Positions 52,963-62,001 of a stretch of 64,000 bases of DNA are shown here, in pieces (positions within the stretch are counted from its first letter, which is position 1; every line of letters starts with the position of its first letter). A model generated the notes under the pieces. The model saw only the letters and a program-made list of their open reading frames with translations. It had not been told where the DNA came from and ran no database searches. Source of the stretch: CAJXMH01 sp964001305. GTDB taxonomy: Bacteria > Bacteroidota > Bacteroidia > Flavobacteriales_E > Vicingaceae. The stretch lies in assembly GCA_964001305.1 (NCBI GenBank), contig CAXFAI010000035.1, positions 1 to 64,000 on the forward strand, in the 5' to 3' direction. The translations under genes and the position numbers were made by a program.

Positions 52963-54687
52963 ATGCGTTGTATTTTTTTCTCCCTTTTTCTTCTGATTTA
53001 TTTAACTCCAGAAAAACTTTCTAGTCAGGAATATCCTCAAAACTATTTTAGATCGCCCTTAGATATTCCATTGTTCTTATCTGGAAACTTTGGAGAGCTA
53101 CGTTCAAACCACTTTCATGCTGGCTTAGATATAAAAACAGAAGGAGTTGAAGGGAAGAAAGTAGTAGCCATTGCTGATGGCTATGTTAGTCGAATTAAAG
53201 TTTCTCCTTATGGTTATGGCAAGGCCATATACATTACACACCCCAATGGCTATACCTCAGTTTATGGTCACTTAAAAAAGTATAGTGATAGAATTGAAAG
53301 TATTGTTAAAGCTGAGCAATATCGTAGAGAACGTTTCGGGATTCAACTATTCCCTCCTCCCCACCAAATTCAAGTAAAAAAAGGAGAATTGATTGCCTAC
53401 TCGGGAAATACCGGAGGTTCTGGTGGTCCTCATTTACATTTTGAAATTAGAGATACAAAAACAGAACACCCGATAAATCCACTTTTTTTTGGATTTGACA
53501 TCCAAGACAATTTAGCACCAGATATTTATGCCGTAACTATTTACCCTTTAAATGATACTTCTACAATTAATGGAGGAACTGGCCCTAAACGATTTAAAGC
53601 TTATGGTGCCAATGGAAACTACAAATTAGTCAATAGCCCAAAGATACTGCTCCATGGGCACTTCGGCTTTGGTATTGAAACCGTGGACAGAATGAATGGT
53701 ACATCAAACAAATACGGTATACATAATTTAAAATTAAAACTTGATGATGAAATAATCTTTGAAAAGCAAATGAATGATTTTGCTTTTCATGAAGGCAGAT
53801 ACATCAATGCTTACATTGATTATGAAACTTATATTCGAAATCGAAGGAGAGTTCAACGGAATTTTGTGTTGGATGGGAACCGATTAAATTGCTATCCAAA
53901 ACTTATTGAACAGGGTAAAGTGAATTTTAAGTATCTTGGTGAACATCAACTTACTTATGAAATTAGCGACTTTGAACAGAATACTTCCAGTCTAACATTT
54001 GCAATTGAGGTAAGACCAGATTTAAATAGCGAGCAAATTCCAAGCATCAATCCTCCAAAAGTTCAATATTTTGCCCACAATGAAAGAAATACTTTTTTAA
54101 AAGATGAAATTCTTGTAGATATTCCTGCAAGGCTTTTGTATGAAGATATTTATTTTCAATATCGCAAAGATGCTCAACATGCTAAAACGGTAAGTCCAAT
54201 TTACTGGTTGCACAATCATTATACCCCTCTTCATTCTTATATGAATGTTTCAATTAAAATGTCGGACTTGAGTCCAAAGTTGCGCGAGAAGGCTTTAATT
54301 GTTAGCACTACTGATGGTCGCTCTTTTTATGCGGAAGGCGGAAAGTGGAATAACGACAATATCTCTGTTAAAACTAGAAGCTTTGGAGGTTATGCGGTTG
54401 CCATTGATAGTGTTAAACCCAAAATAACTCCCATAAATATCTATTCAGGAGCTAATATGAAGTCAAAATGGTCTATTAGCATAAAAATTACCGACAATTT
54501 ATCAGGCATTGATTCATATCGAGCCGAAGTCGATGGAAAATGGATTCTTATGGAATACGACGCTAAACGAAATATGCTTTATCATTACTTTGATGAGAGC
54601 ATTTCTAGTGGTAAGCACCATTTTAAACTGAGTATAAAAGATGGTGTTGGGAATCTCTCAACTTATGAAGCGGACTTTATTCGTTAA
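52963..54687 (+). CDS. Secreted M23 family peptidoglycan endopeptidase
   Basis: A 574-residue protein with a signal peptide (about 1-21). The LytM-type domain (about 45-175) has the zinc ligands H52-x3-D56 (HAGLD) and H159 of H157-L-H159 (GPHLHFE). The remainder (about 190-574) is a set of beta-rich domains of unknown role. It should cut peptide crosslinks in the cell wall. The next gene is 45 bases downstream, so they may be one transcript. Confidence 0.88.
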   Translation: MRCIFFSLFLLIYLTPEKLSSQEYPQNYFRSPLDIPLFLSGNFGELRSNHFHAGLDIKTEGVEGKKVVAIADGYVSRIKVSPYGYGKAIYITHPNGYTSVYGHLKKYSDRIESIVKAEQYRRERFGIQLFPPPHQIQVKKGELIAYSGNTGGSGGPHLHFEIRDTKTEHPINPLFFGFDIQDNLAPDIYAVTIYPLNDTSTINGGTGPKRFKAYGANGNYKLVNSPKILLHGHFGFGIETVDRMNGTSNKYGIHNLKLKLDDEIIFEKQMNDFAFHEGRYINAYIDYETYIRNRRRVQRNFVLDGNRLNCYPKLIEQGKVNFKYLGEHQLTYEISDFEQNTSSLTFAIEVRPDLNSEQIPSINPPKVQYFAHNERNTFLKDEILVDIPARLLYEDIYFQYRKDAQHAKTVSPIYWLHNHYTPLHSYMNVSIKMSDLSPKLREKALIVSTTDGRSFYAEGGKWNNDNISVKTRSFGGYAVAIDSVKPKITPINIYSGANMKSKWSISIKITDNLSGIDSYRAEVDGKWILMEYDAKRNMLYHYFDESISSGKHHFKLSIKDGVGNLSTYEADFIR

Positions 54688-54732
54688 CAAGCTTTTGGAT
54701 TTAGTTTATTTAGAATCAACTAAATTTGAGTC

Positions 54733-55389
54733 ATGAGGATTCTGTTGCTTATACCATTTCTGTTGCTAAGTTTTTTAACTTCTACGGCACAAGAAAATGA
54801 CACTAAAAGTGATGATGATTTAATTCAATTTTCAGGTGTAGCGGTTAGTGTAGATAGTTTAATGCCAGTTCCATTTGCAACGGTTATGATTAAGAATACC
54901 AATCGTGGAACAACTACCGATTTCTATGGCTACTTTTCTTTTGTCGCCCAAAAAGGAGACACTTTAGAGTTTTCCTCTTTAGGTTATAAAACCACCGAAT
55001 TTTATGTACCTGACACTTTAAGTGGGAACCGCTATTCATTGATTCATAGTATGTATAGAGATACCATAGCCTTAGAAACGGTTAATATATTCCCGTGGCC
55101 AACTCCCGAACAGTTTAAAGAGGCCTTTTTAAATTTGAATATACCTGATGACGACTTAGAAATTGCTCGAAAAAATTTATCCCCCGAATTGCTAGAAGCC
55201 AAAGCTGAAGCCATGCCTATGAATGGTAGTATGAACTTTAAATGGCAGATGCAACAAAGAAGCAATCAACTGTACTATGCTGGTCAATCCAGAATGAATA
55301 ATTTGAGCAACTTATTGAATCCAATTGCATGGGCTAAATTTATTGAAGCATGGAAAAGAGGTGACTTTAAACGAGAAGAGAATCGATAA
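54733..55389 (+). CDS. Exported CarboxypepD_reg-like domain protein
   Basis: A 218-residue protein with a signal peptide (about 1-19, ending TAQ). About 30-110 is a carboxypeptidase regulatory-like beta-sandwich (VDSLMPVPFATVMIKNTNRG, then YGYFSFVAQKGDTLEFSSLGY), the domain that often precedes TonB receptors. The rest is helical and ends in charged residues. There is no barrel, so it is probably a periplasmic or surface accessory protein. It is common in Bacteroidota; the function is unknown. Confidence 0.8.
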   Translation: MRILLLIPFLLLSFLTSTAQENDTKSDDDLIQFSGVAVSVDSLMPVPFATVMIKNTNRGTTTDFYGYFSFVAQKGDTLEFSSLGYKTTEFYVPDTLSGNRYSLIHSMYRDTIALETVNIFPWPTPEQFKEAFLNLNIPDDDLEIARKNLSPELLEAKAEAMPMNGSMNFKWQMQQRSNQLYYAGQSRMNNLSNLLNPIAWAKFIEAWKRGDFKREENR

Positions 55390-55428
55390 TTTTTTACTTT
55401 CATTTTTTGTGGTACTTTCATTGCTCAT

Positions 55429-56130
55429 ATGAAGCTCTTAAATCGTAAAACACTTACATCTTTTCTAAATACCATACTCAAGTCAATTGGCATTTTGAGC
55501 CTTTTAATGCTCATTTTAGCCTTTACAGATTTACCTTATTTCGCTTATCATCAATTATCGCTTTCTAAGCAAAAGCTAAATATTCCCGCCAAAGCTATTG
55601 TAATTATGGGAGCAGATGGAATGCCTTCTCCTGAAGGTTTAATTAGAACTTACTATGGCAGTAAAGCTGCAACTGAAAACCCAAATGCCAAAGTGTTTAT
55701 AGCCCTTCCAAAAAACCAAGGTGATGATAGTCTTCTTCAATTGCAACTTATGGCTAGTGAATTAATTAGAAAAAACATTGAAGCACAACGGATTGTATTT
55801 GCATCAAAAGGCATAAATACAAGAACACAAGCGATTGAAATAGCTCAGCTTATTGATTCACATGAACCAATTTTAATTGTGAGTTCCCCTGAGCATTTGT
55901 ATCGAGCCATTAAAAGCTTTGAGAAAGTTGGATTTGAACGAATTGGCAGTTACCCCACCTTTGAGAACCCGCCTGAAGAAGAAGAATTGAAACGAAAAAC
56001 AGGAGAGCATGATGAGACTTTAAAAAATTTAGCCCTCAGGTATAATGTTTGGAGTTACCTGCAATATGAAATTAAGGTGCTTAGAGAATATACGGCAATT
56101 ACTTACTATTGGCTGATGGGTTGGATTTAA
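55429..56130 (+). CDS. YdcF/ElyC family membrane-anchored protein (DUF218)
   Basis: A 233-residue protein with one N-terminal membrane helix (about 12-32) and a Rossmann-like DUF218 domain: AIVIMGADGMPSPEGLIR, the SKGINTRTQAIEIAQ loop and ILIVSSPEHLYRAIKSF. Family members are linked to cell-envelope metabolism (ElyC, SanA) or S-adenosylmethionine binding; the reaction is unclear. It converges tightly on the 160-residue gene at 56132 (stops 1 base apart). Confidence 0.82.
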   Translation: MKLLNRKTLTSFLNTILKSIGILSLLMLILAFTDLPYFAYHQLSLSKQKLNIPAKAIVIMGADGMPSPEGLIRTYYGSKAATENPNAKVFIALPKNQGDDSLLQLQLMASELIRKNIEAQRIVFASKGINTRTQAIEIAQLIDSHEPILIVSSPEHLYRAIKSFEKVGFERIGSYPTFENPPEEEELKRKTGEHDETLKNLALRYNVWSYLQYEIKVLREYTAITYYWLMGWI

Positions 56131-56131
56131 A

Positions 56132-56611
56132 TCAAGCCAACATTTTTGAATGCCAACTATCCTTAACCGGAACTTCCCAAGCTGAATCAAATGCCTCCTT
56201 GGTTTCAACCAAATTATTAAAAACAATGGTATTCTCTGTTAGCTGACCTTTCGACAAAGCTTCTTGAAAATCATGCATACGAAGCGTATCTATACTTTTT
56301 GATGTTTTATAGGCAATATTTAATCGGTCAAATAAATCGAGTTGATAAGCATTCTGAATATCTTTAATAAAATGCACCGATGCATCGATTGAACAACCTG
56401 AGGCTTTTACTTGACTTTCATCAGCAAATAATACAATGAATCGGTTGTAAAATACTTCAAAAGCAGCGTGTAATTCTTTGCCATGAGCAGCCCAATTAGC
56501 TATAAATCGATTGCCGTATGATTTTATCTCATCTACTTCTTCATTAGTCAAAGCTCTAGAACTTTGATAAATCCATACTCTACTATGATTGGCTAATTGT
56601 TTATAATTCAT
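56132..56611 (-). CDS. Bacteroidota conserved hypothetical (misnamed 'ABC transporter ATPase')
   Basis: A 159-residue soluble protein. The start at 56611 (MNYKQLANHSRVWIYQSSR) fits the family; a longer frame starts at 56641. Motifs such as WIYQSSRALTNEE, FIANWAAHGKELHA and DASVHFIKD define a Bacteroidota-specific group often labelled ABC transporter ATPase, although no Walker A or B motif is present. The function is unknown. It lies near the Fe-S and MCE genes, as is often seen in the phylum. Confidence 0.75.
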   Translation of the reverse strand: MNYKQLANHSRVWIYQSSRALTNEEVDEIKSYGNRFIANWAAHGKELHAAFEVFYNRFIVLFADESQVKASGCSIDASVHFIKDIQNAYQLDLFDRLNIAYKTSKSIDTLRMHDFQEALSKGQLTENTIVFNNLVETKEAFDSAWEVPVKDSWHSKMLA

Positions 56612-56681
56612 GATAAAGGTTTTCTCAAAATTAAGAAACATATAGAATGCGAAAAGTTCTCTATATTGCTAAAAAATTATA

Positions 56682-57173
56682 ATGCGTTACTTACTTATAC
56701 CTATTCTGTTAATAGCCTTAGTTGCATGTCAAACTAAGCAAAGTGAAGAAAGAAATTTAGAAAATTCAACGGCTAATCAAGAGGCTATCACTTTTGATTC
56801 TCTAAAAGCAGCAAAATATGGTGCAGACCAATATGGCATGAAAGCGTATGTCATTGCATTTTTAAAGAGAGGCCCCAACCAGCCAACAGATTCTATTCAT
56901 GCAACTGAACTTCAGCGAGCGCATTTAGATAATATCGGAAAACTTGCAGAAGAAGGTAAATTAGTTCTAGCAGGTCCGTTTTTTGGAAATGATAGTTTAC
57001 GGGGAATATATGTTTTTAATGTATCTACCATTGATGAAGCAAAACAGCTTACAGAAACGGACCCTGCAATAAAGTATGGAAGTTTAAAAATGGAGCTAAA
57101 ACAATGGTATGGTTCGGCGGCCTTAATGGAAGTAAATCAAATCCATGAATCCATAGCCAAAATCAATATTTAA
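56682..57173 (+). CDS. YciI-like lipoprotein
   Basis: A 163-residue lipoprotein (lipobox IALVAC, lipid cysteine C16). About 55-150 is a YCII-related ferredoxin-like domain: YVIAFLKRGPNQ, the HLDNIGKLAEEGKLVLAGPFF block and FNVSTIDEAKQLTETDPAI. Most YciI proteins are cytosolic, so the lipid-anchored form is notable but occurs in Bacteroidota. The reaction is unknown. The stop shares bases with the convergent Fe-S gene stop. Confidence 0.82.
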   Translation: MRYLLIPILLIALVACQTKQSEERNLENSTANQEAITFDSLKAAKYGADQYGMKAYVIAFLKRGPNQPTDSIHATELQRAHLDNIGKLAEEGKLVLAGPFFGNDSLRGIYVFNVSTIDEAKQLTETDPAIKYGSLKMELKQWYGSAALMEVNQIHESIAKINI

Positions 57174-57964
57174 AGTCCTTTGCCTTCGGCAATCAATTCT
57201 GCCAAGTCGTATACTTTGATTGAATCCTCTTTCTCTTTTGTCTTCACTCCGTCGGTCATCATGGTCATGCAGAATGGACAGCCAACAGCAACGATATCTG
57301 GTTTCGCCTCTTCAACATCTTCCATTCTTTCGATATTTACCTCATGGGTACCTTTTTCAGCTTCTTTAAACATTTGAGCACCACCTGCACCACAACAAAG
57401 TCCCTTTGATTTGCAACGTTTCAATTCTACCAATTCAACATCTAATTCTTCAATTAGCTTTCTAGGAGCCTCATACTCATCATTGGCTCGTCCTAAATAG
57501 CAAGGGTCGTGAAAACTGATCTTTTTTCCCTTAAAACTTCCACCCTCGATTTTTAATTTTCCTTCATTTAGTAATGATTGTAAAAACTGTGAATGATGCA
57601 TGACTTCATAATCACCACCTAAACCCGGGTATTCGTTTTTTAAAGTATTAAAGCAATGCGGACAAGTTGTTACAATCTTCTTAACTTCATATCCATTCAA
57701 TACCTGAATGTTTGTCATGGCTTGCATTTGAAACAAGAACTCGTTCCCAGCTCTTTTAGCTGGATCTCCTGTGCAGCTTTCTTCCGTGCCTAAAATAGCA
57801 AACTTAGTTCCTACTTCATTTAGAATCTTAACAAATGAACGTGTAATTTTCTTGGCACGATCATCAAAACTTCCTGCACAACCTACCCAAAATAAAACCT
57901 CCGCTGTTTCGCCTTTAGCAGTCAAATCAGCCATTGTATTTACATTCAATTCATTATTGCTCAT
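57170..57964 (-). CDS. CCG-domain Fe-S protein (HdrB/HdrD-like)
   Basis: A 264-residue soluble protein with two cysteine-rich CCG-type domains. The first has VGCAGSFDDRA, SCTGDPA and TTCPHCFNTLK; the second has DPCYLGR, GLCCGAGGAQMF and GCPFCMTMM. Such domains bind 4Fe-4S clusters in heterodisulfide-reductase and lactate-oxidase-type complexes. It is likely the electron-accepting partner of the membrane Fe-S protein at 58394. The HAD gene lies between them. Confidence 0.87.
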   Translation of the reverse strand: MSNNELNVNTMADLTAKGETAEVLFWVGCAGSFDDRAKKITRSFVKILNEVGTKFAILGTEESCTGDPAKRAGNEFLFQMQAMTNIQVLNGYEVKKIVTTCPHCFNTLKNEYPGLGGDYEVMHHSQFLQSLLNEGKLKIEGGSFKGKKISFHDPCYLGRANDEYEAPRKLIEELDVELVELKRCKSKGLCCGAGGAQMFKEAEKGTHEVNIERMEDVEEAKPDIVAVGCPFCMTMMTDGVKTKEKEDSIKVYDLAELIAEGKGL

Positions 57965-57970
57965 CGTATT

Positions 57971-58390
57971 CTATTTTTCAAAAACTTGAATGGTAACTTC
58001 TTTGTCTACCATATCTGTAAATTTCCCTTTATACCTTGTTGCCCTAACCATATGATTATCTATCCAATGATAGTTACCACCGCGAGGCTTTCCCATTAAT
58101 AAACCATGAAACTTAAAGCCAAATTTATTTAACCAAGTTTCTGTTACTTCCCGGTGTTCTTCAGTTCTAGACGTAAAATAAGTAATGATATGACCTTCAT
58201 CATACCACTTGTTTATGGTTTCTAAAGCATCAGGGTAATGCTTAGCAGTAACCATTCGCTCGGGTTCTTCATTAGGAATATCATCGCAAATAGTACCATC
58301 AATGTCAATCAAATAATTCTTAACATCTTCAGGTAAGACAGGACTTATTTTTTCCCCGTCTACTTCTATTTCTCTTAGTGTTTTCTTCAT
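57971..58390 (-). CDS. HAD-like phosphatase
   Basis: A 139-residue protein with the HAD nucleophile motif LIDIDGTICDD (about 27-37). TSRTEEHREVTETWL supplies motif II (TSR), and GKPRGGNYHWIDNH covers the later lysine and acidic region. It is small and capless, like HAD proteins annotated as phosphoheptose isomerase or nucleotidase-like. It is placed 3 bases after the Fe-S membrane gene and 6 before the CCG gene, so all three are co-transcribed. The substrate is unknown. Confidence 0.8.
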   Translation of the reverse strand: MKKTLREIEVDGEKISPVLPEDVKNYLIDIDGTICDDIPNEEPERMVTAKHYPDALETINKWYDEGHIITYFTSRTEEHREVTETWLNKFGFKFHGLLMGKPRGGNYHWIDNHMVRATRYKGKFTDMVDKEVTIQVFEK

Positions 58391-58393
58391 GAT

Positions 58394-59716
58394 TTAACTT
58401 TCTTGCACCCAATTTGCTCTATCCGTTGGAGCAAATTGCCAAGGTGCACCATTATTTTCCATATTCGTAAGCATGGCTGTTAATTCTTGTGGAGCTTTAG
58501 AATCCTCCATTATTAAAGACCGTCTCATATCCATAATAATAGATAGCGGATCAATAGTTACTGGGCAAGCTTCTACGCAGGCATTACAAGTTGTACAAGC
58601 CCATAGCTCTTCTTCTTGAATATAGTCTCCTAAAAGAGATTTGCCATCTTGATGGTCTTTTCCATGTTTATCTATATTCTTTCCCACCTCTTCCAATCTG
58701 TCTCTTGTGTCCATCATGATTTTTCTTGGAGAAAGTAGCTTTCCAGTTTGAGCTGCAGGACATTGTTGTGTACATCTACCACACTCTGTACAAGAGTATG
58801 CATCCATTAATTGCTTCCAAGTTAAATCAGTTACATCTTTAGCACCAAAGCGCTCTACCGGACCTTCTGCTTCTGCAGGTGCAGCATATGGATCTGCTTC
58901 AGGATCGAACATCATCTTTACTTCTTTTGTAACGGCTTCCATGTTTGTAAACTTTCCTTTGGGGTCAAGTTTTGAGAAGAAAACATTAGGAAATGCAAGA
59001 ATAATATGGAAATGTTTTGAATAGGGAAGGTAGTTAAGAAATAATAAAATACCGATGATGTGAAACCACCACATGCCTCTTTCCAATAAAATGAGACTAC
59101 TGGTTGAAAAACCATCTAAAAAATTGGCTAAGAATCCACTAATGGGGAATGCGCCTGCTTGAATATAATGCTCTGCTCCTCTTTGCTGCAAAAGGTAATC
59201 TGCACCATTCATCGTTAAAAAGGCAAACATTAAAAGCACCTCAACAATTAAAATCACATTTGCATCTGTCTTTGGCCAGCCAATCATTTCTCTAAATCCA
59301 AAGCGTTTGATGTGTAAAACATTCCTTCGAATTAAGAAAATAACACAAGCAAGTAAAACTAGTAAAGCTAGCACTTCAAATGATGCAATTAGAAAATCAT
59401 AAAAACTACCGAGAGGATTTGCTAATACACGATGTGTTCCAAATACTCCATCTATTAATATTTCTATGACCTCAATATTGATGATCACAAAGCCAGCATA
59501 CACAATAATATGCAGTAAACCGGATACTGGCTTGTTTACCATTTTTGACTGACCCAAGGCAATCATTGCCATTTTTTTCCAACGTTCAGACATGCGATCT
59601 TTTCGATCTACATCCTTCCCAAGATTGATATTTCTTGTTATGGTTCTAATATTTTTTGAGAACCAATAAACCGCTCCTGCTAGAGCAATTAAGAATACAA
59701 CATTTGCTATTCCCAT
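58394..59716 (-). CDS. Membrane-bound 4Fe-4S electron-transfer protein
   Basis: A 440-residue protein. About 1-260 has about six membrane helices with histidines that may bind heme (nitrate-reductase-gamma-like). About 300-400 has two 4Fe-4S motifs, CTECGRCTQQCP and CTTCNACVEACP. This is the layout of HdrC/HdrE-type fusion proteins in Bacteroidota. With the CCG protein it should form a membrane complex that exchanges electrons with the quinone pool. Confidence 0.87.
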   Translation of the reverse strand: MGIANVVFLIALAGAVYWFSKNIRTITRNINLGKDVDRKDRMSERWKKMAMIALGQSKMVNKPVSGLLHIIVYAGFVIINIEVIEILIDGVFGTHRVLANPLGSFYDFLIASFEVLALLVLLACVIFLIRRNVLHIKRFGFREMIGWPKTDANVILIVEVLLMFAFLTMNGADYLLQQRGAEHYIQAGAFPISGFLANFLDGFSTSSLILLERGMWWFHIIGILLFLNYLPYSKHFHIILAFPNVFFSKLDPKGKFTNMEAVTKEVKMMFDPEADPYAAPAEAEGPVERFGAKDVTDLTWKQLMDAYSCTECGRCTQQCPAAQTGKLLSPRKIMMDTRDRLEEVGKNIDKHGKDHQDGKSLLGDYIQEEELWACTTCNACVEACPVTIDPLSIIMDMRRSLIMEDSKAPQELTAMLTNMENNGAPWQFAPTDRANWVQES

Positions 59717-59727
59717 AAGCGTGTTAT

Positions 59728-60726
59728 TTATTTCGTAGTGCTCTTTTCAAGCTCTTTTGCTTCTTTCTTTTTTCGTCCAAAAATTGAAAAATGAACGTAT
59801 CGTTCTGGGTTCAATCGCATATCCAATAATAACTTATCTAAATCATCAGCGGCTGCTTCAAGATTGGTATACAAGGTATCGTTATTAAGTAATTGTCCAA
59901 TTGACCCTTGACCGGAATTAATTTTTTGCATCACTTCTGCTACTTCCTGCATGGCAATAGATGCATTATTAACTGTTTGTTTCAAATTAGCTCCTGCTAG
60001 TGAATCGGTAATCGCTTCAACATTGTCTAAGGTTTGCGAAAAGCGCTCGTTATTTTGCGCTAAATTTTTGGTAATGGATTCTACATTTTGAAATATTGCC
60101 GCAATATGCTCTCTTTCCTGTTCCACCAATCCATCTACCCTATACATGGTTTGCTCAAAAGCTTCTAATGAATTTTTTATACTCGTAAACGAAGCTCCAA
60201 TATCTCCACGAGCCTTTTTGTTGAAAATAGATTGAACAACTATGATGGCTGAATCAACTGTCTTTATGAGGTCTTCAGCCTTACGCTTTAAGGGGGCTAT
60301 TTGTTGGTTAACGGCTTCAGTTAATGATGCTTCAATTTCTGAGTCTAAGGTATCTAAATTTTTAAGTAGTTCTGTTGAACGCCCCAATTGTAAATCAACT
60401 GATTTTGATCCTAAAATATCAGAACTAATGATTTTAGCTTTGGTGTCTTTTGGCAGATTAAATTCCTTTTCGGCAACTGAGAAATGAACCATTAAACGCC
60501 CGGAGTTATCAGGCATAAAATTAATTGACTCTACTTGGCCTACTTTAAACCCATTGATGATAACCGGATTTGACTTAGTCAAACCATCGACGTTTTCATA
60601 TACTGCATAAAAATGTCGATTCTGATCAAAAAGATTAGTTCCTTTCAAGTATTGAGCTCCCCAAATTCCCAAACCAATCGTAATAACAACGAGCAATCCT
60701 ATTTTTACTTCTTTCCGAATTTTCAT
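59728..60726 (-). CDS. MlaD/MCE family lipid-transport protein
   Basis: A 332-residue protein with one N-terminal membrane helix (about 7-25) and an MCE domain (about 38-115): YENVDGLTKSNPVIINGFKVGQVESI is the signature. A long helical region follows (about 130-300), likely for oligomer assembly. MCE proteins carry lipids between the membranes, usually with an ABC transporter whose other genes are not in this window. It sits 14 bases downstream of the amidase gene. Confidence 0.9.
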   Translation of the reverse strand: MKIRKEVKIGLLVVITIGLGIWGAQYLKGTNLFDQNRHFYAVYENVDGLTKSNPVIINGFKVGQVESINFMPDNSGRLMVHFSVAEKEFNLPKDTKAKIISSDILGSKSVDLQLGRSTELLKNLDTLDSEIEASLTEAVNQQIAPLKRKAEDLIKTVDSAIIVVQSIFNKKARGDIGASFTSIKNSLEAFEQTMYRVDGLVEQEREHIAAIFQNVESITKNLAQNNERFSQTLDNVEAITDSLAGANLKQTVNNASIAMQEVAEVMQKINSGQGSIGQLLNNDTLYTNLEAAADDLDKLLLDMRLNPERYVHFSIFGRKKKEAKELEKSTTK

Positions 60727-60740
60727 CGACGCTAAATTAA

Positions 60741-61904
60741 TTAATTCTCACCCTTTAGAAGTTTAACCGCTTCACCAACAGCAATTCTTTTGCCTTCGTA
60801 AAATGCAATGATAAACGCATCATTAAACCCATGTTCCCTTGCTTGATCTTGCAACTTGGATGCTTCAGTCCAAGAAGATTCTTCACCGTAAGTATATCGA
60901 TATAGACCTCCTGCTTCATAATAACTAACACCTTGCAGTCCTTTAAAGTTTGAAGGTTCAGGGTCTATTTTATTAGTGGTAGTTGCCAATTGTACTTTAA
61001 ACACCAATCCTTCTTTTTTAACATCTCTATTTTTTCTAGAAACTTTTGGCTTGGAGGAGTTTTCTTCTTTGTTTAGCTCTTCATCAGATGGCTTTTCGTC
61101 ATCATTAACCAATACTTTTGATTTTGCCTCTATTTCTTCCTTATACTGTCTAAAAGCCCGAAATATTGCAGAGGCCATATAGTCTTGTCCCACTTCAGAC
61201 ATTAAAAACTTTTCTTCTGAGGCATGTGTTAGAAATCCTGTTTCAATTAATACAGAAGGCATTGTTGTTTGATGTAAAACCCAAAAAGGGGCCATTTTTA
61301 CACCCCTATCTTTTCGCCCTACCCTTTCTCTAAATTGCTGTTGAACCAATTCAGCAAAGTGGATACTTTGTCCCTGAAAAGCACTTTGCATTATGGTCAT
61401 TGCTATGTATGACTCGGGAGAATTGGGATCAAAATTTTCATAGCGTTCTTCGTAGTTATCCTCCAAAAGAATCGCTGCATTTTCACGTTGAGCTGCCTTC
61501 AAGTTTATTTCGGTTTTGGCATTACCCATTACAAATGTCTCTGTACCAAAAGCAGAAGGACTAGCCGCGTTTGCATGAATACAAATAAATAAATCTGCCT
61601 GATTTTGATTTGCAATCTTCGCTCGCTCATCCAACTCTAAAAAAACATCAGTTTTCCGAGTATAAATTACTTCCAGATTTTCAAACTTCTCTTCTAAATA
61701 GGCACCTAACTTTAAGGCAATTGCAAGAGCAATATCTTTTTCATGACTATTGGCCCCTAAACATCCGTAATCTTTTCCACCATGACCAGCATCAATTACC
61801 ACTTTGTTAAGACTTCCAAAAAATTCTTCTTGAGTTTGAGCCTGAATATTAACGCTTGCCTGAAACACCAAGAACAACAGCAGAACAAAAGAGAAGAGTT
61901 TCAT
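60741..61904 (-). CDS. N-acetylmuramoyl-L-alanine amidase (Amidase_3)
   Basis: A 387-residue exported zinc amidase. The start at 61904 gives a clear signal peptide (MKLFSFVLLLFLVF, ending IQAQ); a longer frame from 62222 would run across the lptD start. Zinc ligands are H41 (DAGHGGKD), E55 (SHEKD) and the histidine in FICIHANAA; VLIETGFL supplies the catalytic glutamate. A C-terminal region (about 285-387), ending KRIAVGEAVKLL, resembles a SPOR-type domain. It cleaves the amide bond to the glycan in the cell wall. It is divergent from lptD. Confidence 0.9.
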   Translation of the reverse strand: MKLFSFVLLLFLVFQASVNIQAQTQEEFFGSLNKVVIDAGHGGKDYGCLGANSHEKDIALAIALKLGAYLEEKFENLEVIYTRKTDVFLELDERAKIANQNQADLFICIHANAASPSAFGTETFVMGNAKTEINLKAAQRENAAILLEDNYEERYENFDPNSPESYIAMTIMQSAFQGQSIHFAELVQQQFRERVGRKDRGVKMAPFWVLHQTTMPSVLIETGFLTHASEEKFLMSEVGQDYMASAIFRAFRQYKEEIEAKSKVLVNDDEKPSDEELNKEENSSKPKVSRKNRDVKKEGLVFKVQLATTTNKIDPEPSNFKGLQGVSYYEAGGLYRYTYGEESSWTEASKLQDQAREHGFNDAFIIAFYEGKRIAVGEAVKLLKGEN

Positions 61905-61937
61905 TTTTTTCAATTCAGTATAACAAAATTTTATAGT

Positions 61938-61945
61938 TAGCTTTG
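61938..61945 (+). promoter_or_regulatory. -7 element (TAGCTTTG) of lptD
   Basis: A match to TAnnTTTG, 56 bases before the lptD ATG. The divergent amidase transcript must start within the same 97-base gap. Confidence 0.45.
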
Positions 61946-62001
61946 CGTTCGATTCCAAGAATGGTGTTTTACACAAAAATAGCATTATAAGGTCGCTGCC
62001 A

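Noticed and set aside
56132..56611. ABC transporter ATPase function
   Set aside because: The family often carries this label, but no Walker A, Walker B or ABC signature motif is present.
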